From Pseudocitrobacter corydidari (lineage in GTDB: Bacteria; Pseudomonadota; Gammaproteobacteria; Enterobacterales; Enterobacteriaceae), in contig NZ_CP087880.1 in the NCBI RefSeq assembly GCF_021172065.1, forward strand, positions 1,175,111-1,239,110: 64,000 nt of DNA, written 5' to 3'. The notes under the pieces were generated by a model, which searched no databases, was not told where the DNA came from, and saw nothing but the letters and a program-made list of their open reading frames with translations. Made by a program: the position numbers and the translations under genes. Positions 1 to 9,872 of this stretch are shown piece by piece (within the stretch, counting starts at the first letter, position 1; every line of letters starts with the position of its first letter).

Positions 1-568
1 CATCACGTGCGCGGTTAAAGTGGCTCAGGAACAGGCTGCCAGGGAAGCCGAGTTCATCGCCCGCCAGGTCAAGCGCGGTAATACCGTCACGATGCGCCAG
101 CAGGGCATCCAGTTCGCGCAGGCAGGCGGTTTCGCCAAAGGTGCGGCTCATGATGCCAATTAAACGCGCCTCAACGTTGAAATCACGGCAGCCTTCACGC
201 ACACCGGCGATTACGGCTTCCACTACGCCTTCAACCGGAAGCTGGTGAGTCATCGCCATATAGCCCGGCGAGAAACGCAGTTCGACATAGTGCAGACCGT
301 TGTGGGCGGCATCTTCGATATTTTCGTAGGCCACCCGGCGACAGGCATCGAGGTCGGCCAGTACTTTGACGCCCCAGTCGAGTTTACTTAAAAAGCTCAC
401 CAGATCAGGTTCATTACTGGTGACCTGCACATGCGGAATCAATGCCTCAAGGCTGGAGGCAGGAAGGGTTAAATTGTGCTGACGGCCAAGATCGAGAATA
501 GTTTGGGCGCGAATGTTGCCATCAAGGTGGCGATGAATGTCGGTGAGGGGGAGCGTAGTATCAATCAT
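1..568 (-). CDS. add: Adenosine deaminase, 5' part (C-terminus outside window)
   Basis: Hydrolytic deamination of adenosine and deoxyadenosine to inosine and deoxyinosine in purine salvage; cytosolic zinc enzyme. Only the first 189 codons or so lie in the window, because the gene runs off the left edge. The start ATG is the complement of 566-568. The protein opens [18 protein letters not shown], closely matching E. coli Add, and H12 and H14 of the HRH motif are the first two zinc ligands. The catalytic Glu and the remaining ligands should lie beyond the edge. Upstream (minus sense) is malY, the neighbour seen in E. coli. The edge, not a mutation, explains the missing end. Confidence 0.95.
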   Translation of the reverse strand, partial: MIDTTLPLTDIHRHLDGNIRAQTILDLGRQHNLTLPASSLEALIPHVQVTSNEPDLVSFLSKLDWGVKVLADLDACRRVAYENIEDAAHNGLHYVELRFSPGYMAMTHQLPVEGVVEAVIAGVREGCRDFNVEARLIGIMSRTFGETACLRELDALLAHRDGITALDLAGDELGFPGSLFLSHFNRARD

Positions 569-630
569 GGTCGCACTCTTTATTAGATTAAGTGCGCGCT
601 ATTATAAAAACATTTCACTGTAAAAAGCTA

Positions 631-661
631 TTTGCGCAACGAAAAATTATCGTTGCGCAAA
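631..661 (-). terminator. Perfect 12-bp inverted repeat after malY
   Basis: TTTGCGCAACGA (631-642) and its exact complement (650-661) flank a 7-nt AT loop, 4 nt past the malY stop codon. On the minus strand a short T-rich stretch (TTTTTA) follows a few bases later. It most likely ends the malX-malY transcript before add. An operator function for add cannot be excluded. Confidence 0.6.
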
Positions 662-665
662 ATTG

Positions 666-1838
666 CTAGCGTAACGTATTGATGGCCGAGATCAAACGCT
701 CGACGCCTTGTTCTAGCTTGGATCGAGGGCAGCCCGCGTTCAGGCGAATAAAGCCGTTGCCTTCCTCGCCGTAGGTATAGCCCGGCATGATCGCCACTTT
801 CTGCTGTTTGATCAGCACATCCTGTAGCGCGTTGTCGTCAATGTTTAATGGACGTAAATCGACCCATGCCAGATACGTTGACTCGGGCATTGCCCAGTTC
901 AGCTCCGGGAATGCGGTATTTAGCGTCTGCGCGATGTAACGCATATTATCCTGTAAATAGTTGCGCAGAGCGTCCAGCCACGGCTCGCCTTCGCGATAAG
1001 CCGCGATGTGCGCTACCAGCGCAGGTACCGACGGGGAAGAGAGGCCGTCGCGGCTCTTCAGCGCAAACAGATAATCGTTGCGCGCGGTTTCGTCGGCTAT
1101 CAACCCATAGGCCCCGGTAAAGGCCGGAATATTGAAGCTTTTTGAACCTGACGTGAACAGCGCCCACGGGCTGCGCGCCACGTCGCACCACGGAGTATGC
1201 TGGTGGTTGCCCCACACCATATCCATGTGGATTTCATCGCTGATGACTCGCACACCGTGTTTCTCACACAGTTCAGCCATCGCATTTAGCTCATCGCGCG
1301 TCCACACTTTCCCGGTGGGGTTATGCGGGCTGCACAACAGCAGAATTTTGTTTTGTGGCTGCGCCAGCGCCGCTTCCAGCTTCGCCATATCGCAGAACCA
1401 CTGGTTATCGGTCTTCTCCAGCGGCACGCCGACAATCGTGCGCTGGTTGCCGGTAATGGTTTTGAAGAAGGCATCATACGCCGGCGTGTGCACCACAATC
1501 CCGTCACCGGGCGCGGACCACTGGCGAATCATCTCGGCCACCATATAGATGACGGACGGCCCGTAAACAATGCTTTCCTGATCAATTACACTTTGAAAAC
1601 GACGGGCGAACCAGTGAACGATGGCGGGCGGAAACTCGTCGTTTTTCCAGCGGCTGTAGCCGAAGACGCCGTGCGCCAGGCGTTTGCTCAGCGCATCCAG
1701 AATGCAGGGGGCGGTGGCGAAATCCATATCGGAGATGGTAAACGGAAGGAGGTCGGCGTCACCAAAACGGTCGGCAACGTAATCCCACTGGGTACACCAT
1801 GTGCCATGCCGGTCTATCACCGTTGAAAAGTCAAACAT
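666..1838 (-). CDS. malY: MalY, PLP-dependent cystathionine beta-lyase and maltose regulon modulator
   Basis: 390 residues, the usual MalY length. It is a fold-type I PLP enzyme with C-S (beta-cystathionase) lyase activity; in E. coli it also binds MalT and holds it inactive. The PLP lysine is K233 in GSKSFNIPAF; SPHNPTGK at 170-177 and the SDEIHMDM segment near 200-207 are the typical cofactor-binding stretches. It is the second gene of malX-malY, 66 bp after malX, and is probably controlled by MalI through the malX promoter. Start ATG 1836-1838, near an AAGGAT on the minus strand. Confidence 0.96.
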   Translation of the reverse strand: MFDFSTVIDRHGTWCTQWDYVADRFGDADLLPFTISDMDFATAPCILDALSKRLAHGVFGYSRWKNDEFPPAIVHWFARRFQSVIDQESIVYGPSVIYMVAEMIRQWSAPGDGIVVHTPAYDAFFKTITGNQRTIVGVPLEKTDNQWFCDMAKLEAALAQPQNKILLLCSPHNPTGKVWTRDELNAMAELCEKHGVRVISDEIHMDMVWGNHQHTPWCDVARSPWALFTSGSKSFNIPAFTGAYGLIADETARNDYLFALKSRDGLSSPSVPALVAHIAAYREGEPWLDALRNYLQDNMRYIAQTLNTAFPELNWAMPESTYLAWVDLRPLNIDDNALQDVLIKQQKVAIMPGYTYGEEGNGFIRLNAGCPRSKLEQGVERLISAINTLR

Positions 1839-1870
1839 GTGAAATCCTTAACTGTTAGCGAGGACGCTAT

Positions 1871-1897
1871 TTTGCCCCTGCGAGCGGCAGGGGCAAA
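1871..1897 (-). repeat. Perfect 11-bp hairpin in the malX-malY gap
   Basis: TTTGCCCCTGC (1871-1881), a 5-nt loop, then the exact complement (1887-1897). On the minus strand it starts about 8 bp after the malX stop, with no U-run after it. It is therefore more likely an mRNA-stabilising or processing hairpin, or a leaky terminator, that sets the malX:malY ratio than a full terminator. Confidence 0.6.
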
Positions 1898-1904
1898 GGG
1901 CGTT

Positions 1905-3497
1905 TTATGCCTGAACGGTATTCATCAGTACCGCAATCTCGTCTTTAACGGATTGCACCTGCGGCCCAATCACCACTTGCAGGTTGTGCTGGTTAAGCTG
2001 TACCACACCAATCGCGCGGTTCGCTTTCAGCGCTTCAACGTCGACTTTTGACATATCCTCGACGGACAAACGCAGGCGGGTGATGCAGTTATCAAGAGAG
2101 ACAATGTTTTCAGACCCACCGAGAGCCGCAAGAATGGCCGGGGTGTTGTAACCGGATTTACCGATAGTCCCGGTGACCGCTTTTTCGACGGCGCTGCTGG
2201 TTTCAATATCGCGGCCCGGCGTCTTGATATTAAAGCGGGTAATGGCGAAGCGGAAAATCGCGTAGTAGGCGACGAACCACACCGCAGCCACCACCGGCAC
2301 CATATACCATTTGGTGGAGAGGCCGTGCAGAATGCCGAACACCACGAAGTCGATAACGTTGCCGTCAGTGTTACCAATGGTGACGCCGAGAATCGCCATC
2401 ATGGTGAAGCCCAGGCCAGTCAGCAGCGCGTGGATAACGTACAGCACGGGGGCCACGAACAGGAACAGGAATTCCAGCGGTTCAGTGGTGCCGCCCACGA
2501 CGCAGGCAATGACGCCGGAAATCAGCAGGCCTTTAATTTTGTGACGGTTTTCCGGACGAGCACAGTGGTACATCGCCAGCGCCGCACCCGGCAGGCCGCC
2601 GAGGAAGGCAGGCATTTTACCCTGCGACAGGAAGCGAGTAGCGCTTTCGGAGAAGCCGTGGGTGTCCGGGCAGCTTAACTGTGCCTGGAAGATGGTCAAT
2701 GCACCGCTGACAGAATGGCCGCAGACATCCATCGTGCCGCCGGCTTCGGTAAAGCGAATCAGCGCGACCAGAATATGATGCAGACCAAACGGTAGCAGCA
2801 GACGTTCACCGGTACCGAAGATCATTGGGCCAAAGTCGCCCGCACTGTTGATAACATGACCCAGCGCGTTAATGCCCATCGCAAACACCGGCCAAATCAG
2901 CGGGATCACCAGGCCAACCAGGCCTAATACAACGGTGGTGATAATCGGAACAAAGCGAGTGCCGCCAAAGAACGCCAGCGCATCCGGCAGGCGAATGGTG
3001 TGGAAACGTTCGTGCAGCAGCCAGACGATGATCCCGGCGATCACCGCGCCAAGAATACCGGTGTCGATAGACTGAATACCGAGGATATTCTGGATGTTAT
3101 TGGCTTTCAGTATCGCGGCATCGGTGGTCGGCAGGATACCTTTAGCCGTCAGCCAGAAGTTGACCGCCAGGTTCATAACCGCGTAACCGACGAAACCGGC
3201 GAAGGCCGCAACACCTTTGTTTTCACGCGCCAGCCCCAGCGGGATGGCGATACAGAACATCACCGGCAAGAAGCTAAAGGCAAAAGAACCAACTTTGCTC
3301 ATCCAGATAAAGAGCGCCTGCAGGAACGGGGTGTCGAGCCACGGCAGGAGCGTGAGAACGTCATGGCTGCTTAGGGAGCTGCCGATCCCCAGCATGATCC
3401 CACAGAAGGACAGCAGGGCGACAGGAAGCATGAATGTCTTGCCAAGCTGTTGAAAGAACTCCCACAATGTGACTTTTTGTGCTGCTCTGGTCGTCAT
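1905..3497 (-). CDS. malX: MalX, PTS maltose/glucose-type EIICB component
   Basis: 530-residue membrane permease of the glucose family of the phosphotransferase system, matching E. coli MalX in length and sequence. The N-terminal EIIC domain (about 1-400) is highly hydrophobic with many membrane segments. The C-terminal EIIB domain carries the phosphorylated cysteine C471 in SLDNCITRLRLS. There is no fused EIIA, so phosphate would come from the glucose EIIA (Crr) in trans. It can transport glucose or maltose by facilitated diffusion in E. coli; the true inducer of the MalI system is unclear. First gene of the malX-malY operon, divergent from malI across a 172-bp operator region. Confidence 0.95.
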   Translation of the reverse strand: MTTRAAQKVTLWEFFQQLGKTFMLPVALLSFCGIMLGIGSSLSSHDVLTLLPWLDTPFLQALFIWMSKVGSFAFSFLPVMFCIAIPLGLARENKGVAAFAGFVGYAVMNLAVNFWLTAKGILPTTDAAILKANNIQNILGIQSIDTGILGAVIAGIIVWLLHERFHTIRLPDALAFFGGTRFVPIITTVVLGLVGLVIPLIWPVFAMGINALGHVINSAGDFGPMIFGTGERLLLPFGLHHILVALIRFTEAGGTMDVCGHSVSGALTIFQAQLSCPDTHGFSESATRFLSQGKMPAFLGGLPGAALAMYHCARPENRHKIKGLLISGVIACVVGGTTEPLEFLFLFVAPVLYVIHALLTGLGFTMMAILGVTIGNTDGNVIDFVVFGILHGLSTKWYMVPVVAAVWFVAYYAIFRFAITRFNIKTPGRDIETSSAVEKAVTGTIGKSGYNTPAILAALGGSENIVSLDNCITRLRLSVEDMSKVDVEALKANRAIGVVQLNQHNLQVVIGPQVQSVKDEIAVLMNTVQA

Positions 3498-3546
3498 CGA
3501 ACGACTCCTTGTACAAAAAATGGGTTGAAGATGTTGTGGAGCGCAA

Positions 3547-3562
3547 GATAAAACGTTTTACC
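3547..3562. promoter_or_regulatory. MalI operator, malX side
   Basis: GATAAAACGTTTTACC, a near-perfect palindrome around AAACGTTT, the form expected for a LacI/GalR-family repressor and matching the known MalI site. It lies about 50 bp upstream of the malX start, so bound MalI should block malXY. Confidence 0.85.
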
Positions 3563-3571
3563 CAATTTTAG

Positions 3572-3587
3572 TGCGAGTGAAATCACA
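3572..3587. promoter_or_regulatory. Putative CRP site in malI-malX intergenic region
   Basis: TGCGA-N6-TCACA, one mismatch from the CRP consensus TGTGA-N6-TCACA, placed between the two MalI operators. In E. coli this intergenic region is CRP-dependent. Confidence 0.65.
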
Positions 3588-3625
3588 TAATGAAATGATG
3601 ATAACGTTTATAAAGTATCTTATTA

Positions 3626-3641
3626 GGTAAAACGTTTTATC
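3626..3641. promoter_or_regulatory. MalI operator, malI side
   Basis: GGTAAAACGTTTTATC, second copy of the palindrome, 28 bp upstream of the malI start codon and in the position for autorepression. The two palindromes are centred 79 bp apart. Confidence 0.85.
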
Positions 3642-3669
3642 GATCACTTAAAAGGAATCGCCAGTCCTT

Positions 3670-4698
3670 ATGGCAATTGCAAAAAAAGTCACGATCAATG
3701 ATGTCGCTCTGGCCGCTGGCGTATCGGTGAGTACGGTCTCACTGGTACTCAGCGGGAAAGGGCGGATCTCAAGCGCGACCGGTGAGCGGGTATATCAGGC
3801 CATCGACCAGTTAGGCTTTGTGCGTAATCGTCAGGCGGTCTCTTTGCGCGGCGGGCAAACCGGCGTTATTGGGCTGATTGTCGGCTCACTGTCGTCACCG
3901 TTTTATGCGGAGCTGACCGCCGGGCTGACGGCGTCGCTGGAATCGCAGGGCAAAATGGTTTTTCTGACCCAAAGCGGGCGCCAGGGTGAAAACATGCTGG
4001 CGCGCTTCGATGCGCTGGTGGCGCAGGGCGTGGATGGCGTGGTGATTGCCGGAGCGGTGGATCAAGCCAGCGAGCTGCGCGAGAAAGCGGAAGCGTCGAA
4101 TATTCCGCTGGTGTTCGCTTCTCGTGCGAGTTATCTCGATGAGGTGGATTTAATTCGCCCCGATAACATGCAGGCGGCGCAGGTGGTGACCGAAGATCTC
4201 ATTCGCCGTGGGCACCAGCGTATTGCCTGGCTGGGTGGGCAGAGCGCGTCGTTAACGCGTGCCGAACGGGTTGGCGGCTATTGCTCAACGCTGATTAAGT
4301 ACGGCCTGCCGTTCCACAGTGAATGGGTTGTTGAGTGCGAGTCCAGCCAGAAGCAGGCGGCGGAGGCCATCACGTCGTTATTGCGCCACAATCCAACCAT
4401 CACTGCGGTGCTGTGCTACAACAACGTGATCGCCATGGGGGCGTGGTTTGGCCTGATGCGCGGCGGGCGACAAAGCGGGGAAGGCAGCGTCGAGAGCTAT
4501 TTTGACCAGCGCGTCACGCTGGCGGCATTTGCCGAAGTGCCGGAAAGTGCATTAGATGACGTGCCGTTAACCTGGGTCACAACCCCGGCGCGTGAGATGG
4601 GCGAAAGCGTGGCCGAGCGAATTTTACAGCGCATTGATACCGGGCAGACGTCAACCCGTAATGTGATTATGCCGCCAAGGCTGGTGGCAAGAAAATAG
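3670..4698 (+). CDS. malI: MalI, LacI/GalR-family repressor of malXY
   Basis: 342 residues. The N-terminal helix-turn-helix (about 7-30, INDVALAAGVSVSTVSLVLSGKG) and hinge are typical of the LacI family, followed by a periplasmic-binding-protein-like effector domain (about 60-340). It represses malX-malY and itself through the two palindromes in the divergent promoter region. Start at ATG 3670 with an AAGGAA-type ribosome site 10-15 bp upstream. The effector is not apparent from the sequence. It converges on ydgA, which ends 25 bp beyond. Confidence 0.95.
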   Translation: MAIAKKVTINDVALAAGVSVSTVSLVLSGKGRISSATGERVYQAIDQLGFVRNRQAVSLRGGQTGVIGLIVGSLSSPFYAELTAGLTASLESQGKMVFLTQSGRQGENMLARFDALVAQGVDGVVIAGAVDQASELREKAEASNIPLVFASRASYLDEVDLIRPDNMQAAQVVTEDLIRRGHQRIAWLGGQSASLTRAERVGGYCSTLIKYGLPFHSEWVVECESSQKQAAEAITSLLRHNPTITAVLCYNNVIAMGAWFGLMRGGRQSGEGSVESYFDQRVTLAAFAEVPESALDDVPLTWVTTPAREMGESVAERILQRIDTGQTSTRNVIMPPRLVARK

Positions 4699-4716
4699 CC
4701 CCTCGAATGAGGGGCT
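4697..4716 (-). terminator. Rho-independent terminator between malI and ydgA
   Basis: AGCCCCTC-GAAT-GAGGGGCT, a perfect 8-bp stem. On the minus strand it is followed by ATTTTC, so it is best read as the ydgA terminator; it overlaps the malI stop codon and may act weakly for malI. Confidence 0.75.
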
Positions 4717-4723
4717 GCGTGGT

Positions 4724-6307
<1,584 letters not shown>

Positions 6308-6759
6308 AGCATTTATCCATAAAATGAAACCGGGCGAAGTCATATCGCCCGGTTATGTCATAAGGCTGTGTTTAAGATTAGCAAGCCCACGCTAAAACTT
6401 CAGTATTTACTTCAATAAGTTACCAAGATCAAGACAATTCAGTAACTTATGATAGGGTGTCAGGTAAGGGTGCAGGCAAAGTTTGGTAAAGTTTCCAACT
6501 TATTCATACACATACGATCACGGGAAGCATTAGGAGCTAACGCCTTGAGGGATAGTGACAAGTTGTTCCAAAAATAGACAAGCGCAGAAGAGGTAAAATG
6601 TGTTCAATTGCTCGCTACAATCTGAAGCGGTGGTTGCTTTCTTAATTGGGATAGGTCGCAAGAAAAGCGTGCCCCTGTAACGGAATAAAGCCCTCGGATG
6701 AGATCATCCAATAGGGAAGGGTTGAATTAGGTGTAAAAGGGCATCCTTGCCCTTTGTGG
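6308..6759. other. Gap between ydgA and the islet lipoprotein gene
   Basis: 452 bp without a convincing gene. It should hold the ydgA promoter (right of 6307) and the terminator of the lipoprotein gene. The left boundary of the AT-rich islet is around 6.4 kb. No repeat or attachment site was recognised. Confidence 0.5.
6736..6755 (-). terminator. Terminator of the islet lipoprotein gene
   Basis: AAAGGGCA-TCCT-TGCCCTTT, a perfect 8-bp stem 4 bp beyond the stop codon (minus sense), with a short T tail that partly belongs to the stem. Confidence 0.6.
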
Positions 6760-7371
6760 TTAACGAACAGGTTCAAGCTCTGTAGCGACAGCATGGTGGT
6801 TATGTATAGCGACAAACAATCCACCAATTGGCATTAGGAGCCACCATGCTGCATAGTCGTGTACATTGGCATTGTGAGTCTCTACATCATTGTGTTTGAC
6901 TACGGCTTTATTATCCAGACTAAGCATGTTTTCAAAGTGATTTAAACATTTGTTATCAACAGTACCTACTAAATCAGCAGAAACAACTTTGTTACTCTTA
7001 TTATCAATACCTGCTGAATAAGCACATACGTGAGTTGTAATATCATCGGAACTATCACCAAAAGTAACGCTGCTACCAATAGCACCAGAATCTGTTTCTC
7101 CTCCATAATAATGTTGAGATTGGCCATAAGCACCACCAAGAGAATTACTTTGCGAATGATTTGTAGAGGAGTTTCCTTGATTACTGTCCCACTGATATGT
7201 GGTTATATTGTCATCAATTTTCATGGTGCGGCTAGGAATGCCAAGTTTTGCCACAAGTTCTGATTTGCTCATTCCACAACCTTTTACTGTTGAATGGTCA
7301 TATTTGCTTGGAATATTGTTGACACAACCTGAAAGGAATAGAGCGCCTGCCACTAAAAACAATTTCTTCAT
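6760..7371 (-). CDS. Putative outer-membrane lipoprotein, OmlA/SmpA-like N-terminal part
   Basis: 203 residues from MKKLFLVAGA; an upstream in-frame start 12 codons earlier would spoil the signal peptide. The signal ends in the lipobox LSGC, so C16 is the predicted lipidated residue. Residues about 30-60 (CGMSKSELVAKLGIPSRTMKIDDNITTYQW) resemble the start of the SmpA/OmlA (BamE-like) fold, followed by a Ser/Gly/Asn-rich segment (about 65-105) and a hydrophobic stretch near 178-190 (AWWLLMPIGGLFVAI). Codon use is much more AT-rich than in manA or ydgA, a sign of acquisition by transfer. Function unknown; the fold assignment is by eye. Confidence 0.7.
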   Translation of the reverse strand: MKKLFLVAGALFLSGCVNNIPSKYDHSTVKGCGMSKSELVAKLGIPSRTMKIDDNITTYQWDSNQGNSSTNHSQSNSLGGAYGQSQHYYGGETDSGAIGSSVTFGDSSDDITTHVCAYSAGIDNKSNKVVSADLVGTVDNKCLNHFENMLSLDNKAVVKHNDVETHNANVHDYAAWWLLMPIGGLFVAIHNHHAVATELEPVR

Positions 7372-7727
7372 TGGGGAAATATCTCGTTTGGTTTTTAAAA
7401 ATAACAATGGTAATTTTCACATATATATAGATTTTAGGGGGTGTAGTTAATATAATCTTGTGTTAACATTTGGGAGGTTTAATCTCAGAGGAAAGCGAAA
7501 CATTTAGTGTGATCTGCGAGTGGTTTTATTATCTGACGATTATTGCATGTTTTAGACAATGTGAATTAGGTTGGTAACTTACTTATCTTCTACCAGACTA
7601 ATAACGTACCTCCCACCCTTACATGGGTACGCAGTCTTGTTTTATCTATAATAGAAAAAGAAGTATATAACCACTCTTAACTTCGCCAATACTAAATACC
7701 GTTTCAGGCAATGACAACCAGATAAGA
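7372..7727. other. AT-rich gap in islet
   Basis: 356 bp, strongly AT-rich. It contains the probable promoter of the lipoprotein gene (a TATATATAG stretch near 7422-7431, transcribed leftward). No further gene seen. Confidence 0.4.
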
Positions 7728-7919
7728 TCAATAACACCTGGAATGAATGGCACACTTATTTCTCTCTAATAATAGTGCTGTTTGGGTTTTCTTGCTGTCA
7801 TTGTAATAAACAATAAACTGAGGCGCTCCAGCCTTACGTACATCAAGAATAGCATCACTACGTACGGGGTGTTTAAAGTGTTCAATGTTAAGTGCTTCAA
7901 TCAGCGTGGTCATTGTCAT
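7728..7919 (-). CDS. Small hypothetical protein of the AT-rich islet
   Basis: 63 residues, MTMTTLIEALNIEHFK..., no signal peptide or membrane segment. A GAG element 4 bp upstream of the start is a weak ribosome site; the second Met (codon 3) is an alternative start. I do not recognise the family. It lies in the same low-GC segment as the lipoprotein gene and could be a gene remnant or a chance frame. Confidence 0.3.
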   Translation of the reverse strand: MTMTTLIEALNIEHFKHPVRSDAILDVRKAGAPQFIVYYNDSKKTQTALLLERNKCAIHSRCY

Positions 7920-8466
7920 TAGCTCACTAAGGAGTGGAGGAGGCGAATTAAATCAAGAATAAGACAAAGCTTATGAGGTATTTGTGCTATTAAATATCAG
8001 AATTAAGGAAGCCCTTCGAACTTTAGCACTTAGAACTTAAGATGAGAATAATAATTACGCTCTTTATGTCATCTCCGCTATCTATCATTAACATGCTTCA
8101 TTCACCGTAGATTACACAATAGTTACATCATCGGTATTTCTCAGCACCAGCCGAAAGAATAACAACAGGTCTGGTAAGCCAGGCCTATGGGGTTACGCGG
8201 AAGTATTTGCATTTAACTCTTTTACCTACTAAGGGAGTCTTAAACTTGTAAAAGTACAGGACTGATGATTATTACCGTCACATCGCATGCAATGGCTGTC
8301 AGGTGAGAGCGTGAGGGACGGCGAATGCTCCTCAGAAAGAGGTTCGCCTTATCTGTAATGTGATTTTGGTACGCATTGAAAGCGCGTAAAATGTGGGGAA
8401 AGAGCGTAACCCTTGTCCCCACTGAACTTCTAAGCCTATCGAGCTTACCGATTCTGTCGAATGGTC
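7920..8466. other. AT-rich gap between islet and manA
   Basis: 547 bp without a supported gene on either strand; short frames (for example minus 8240-8422) lack a ribosome site and recognisable sequence. The base composition returns to the chromosomal average near 8.46 kb at the manA 3' end, taken here as the right islet boundary. Confidence 0.45.
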
Positions 8467-9645
8467 TTATTTCAGCTTATTATAGACACGCGCCAGTTTG
8501 CCGTTACCCCTCACCTGAACCGGTGATTCTGCCGCGCTGATAAACGCGGATTCACCCGGCTTCAGAGTCAGAGATTCTTCGCCTTTACTCAGGACGGCTT
8601 CACCTTCCAGGCAGAACAGGATCGCGGCGCTCTGCTGGGCGATTGCCGTGGGCTGCGTGCTGAGATCGTGCAACGAAAACGCGAAGTCCTCGACCGGAAT
8701 TGGGAAGTCCAGTTCAGAGCCGTTTTTCACCGGTTGGGTGAGCAGCTCCGCCGCCGGTTTGGCCTCAAACTTCACGTTTGCCACCAGTTCCGGAATATCA
8801 ATGTATTTCGGCGTCAGCCCGGCGCGCAGTACGTTATCGGAGTTGGCCATCACTTCCAGTGCCGTCCCCTGAAGGTAGGCGTGCGGCGTTTCGGCAAACA
8901 GGAACATCGCTTCGCCTGGCTTGAGTTTCACCACGTTCAGCAGCAGCGGTGAGAACAAACCGCTGTCGTCCGGGTAAAATTCTGAAATGACGCGGATGGT
9001 CTGCCACGGCTCGCCTTGCTGGCTCTCCAGCGCGGAGCGCAAGATTGCCAGCGCGCGCGCTTTCTCTTCGCCCTGCATATTCAGCAGGCTGGCGAAAAGG
9101 GCGCTCAGACGCTCGCCGTTCGGCTGTTCGAGGAAATGGGCAATGGCGGTATGCGCCCCGGCAACGGGTTGCAGCAGTGAAACAATTTCGCTGAATTCGC
9201 GAAACGCGTTCATCGCCAGGAAAGGCGTCAGGGCAAAGACCAGCTCCGGCTTATGGTTTGGATCTTTGTAGTTACGTTCAGCCGCGTCCATGGCGATACC
9301 TGCCGCATTCTCTTTGGCAAAGCCAATTTCCGAGGCGCGCTTGTTCGGGTGAACCTGAATGGACAGCGGCTGTGCGGCGCACAGTACTTTAAACAAGAAC
9401 GGCAGCTCGCCAAAACGGTCGGCGACCTCTTGGCCCAAAAGCGTGGTTTTGTCGGCGTCAATCACGTCGCGCAGTGAACGTACAGTCCCCTGGCTATCGG
9501 TAATTTTTGAGCTGCTCTTCGGATGCGCGCCCATCCAGAGTTCTGCCATCGGCAGATTGTCCGGGTTGGCGATGCCGTAGAGTTCCGTTAACGCACTTTT
9601 ACTGCCCCAGGCATAGTTTTGCACTGAGTTGATGAGTTTTTGCAT
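8467..9645 (-). CDS. manA: Mannose-6-phosphate isomerase, class I
   Basis: Interconverts fructose 6-phosphate and mannose 6-phosphate, linking mannose use to glycolysis and supplying GDP-mannose precursors; cytosolic zinc enzyme. 392 residues from MQKLINSVQNYAWGS, which matches E. coli ManA; the ATG six codons upstream is not conserved. Zinc-site residues Q97 and H99 (SIQVHP) and E134 (HKPELVFAL) are present, with the later His in ETPHAYLQG. Divergent from fumA across 227 bp. Its E. coli neighbour ydgA is displaced by the AT-rich islet. Confidence 0.96.
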   Translation of the reverse strand: MQKLINSVQNYAWGSKSALTELYGIANPDNLPMAELWMGAHPKSSSKITDSQGTVRSLRDVIDADKTTLLGQEVADRFGELPFLFKVLCAAQPLSIQVHPNKRASEIGFAKENAAGIAMDAAERNYKDPNHKPELVFALTPFLAMNAFREFSEIVSLLQPVAGAHTAIAHFLEQPNGERLSALFASLLNMQGEEKARALAILRSALESQQGEPWQTIRVISEFYPDDSGLFSPLLLNVVKLKPGEAMFLFAETPHAYLQGTALEVMANSDNVLRAGLTPKYIDIPELVANVKFEAKPAAELLTQPVKNGSELDFPIPVEDFAFSLHDLSTQPTAIAQQSAAILFCLEGEAVLSKGEESLTLKPGESAFISAAESPVQVRGNGKLARVYNKLK

Positions 9646-9872
9646 TATCAAGCCCTGTATCAATGTGGATTCTTTGGCGGTATTAAAGCAATAAATGCGC
9701 TATGGCGTCACCGGAAAAATAAAAAGTCGTACTAGTCTCAGTTTTTGTTAAAAAATTGTGTACGATAGGGTGACTCGCTTTTGAGCCGGGCAAATGGATA
9801 TGTGCTCTGCATGTTTGCCCTACATTCCCAAACGGGTAGAAAACATCACCTGAAGCAGTAAGTGAGAATACA

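Noticed and set aside
6642..6827. 61-codon minus-strand frame overlapping the end of the lipoprotein gene
   Set aside because: It crosses the lipoprotein terminator hairpin and coding region in another frame; no homology recognised.
8240..8422. 60-codon minus-strand frame in the AT-rich islet
   Set aside because: No ribosome site, no recognisable domain, and no terminator to support it.
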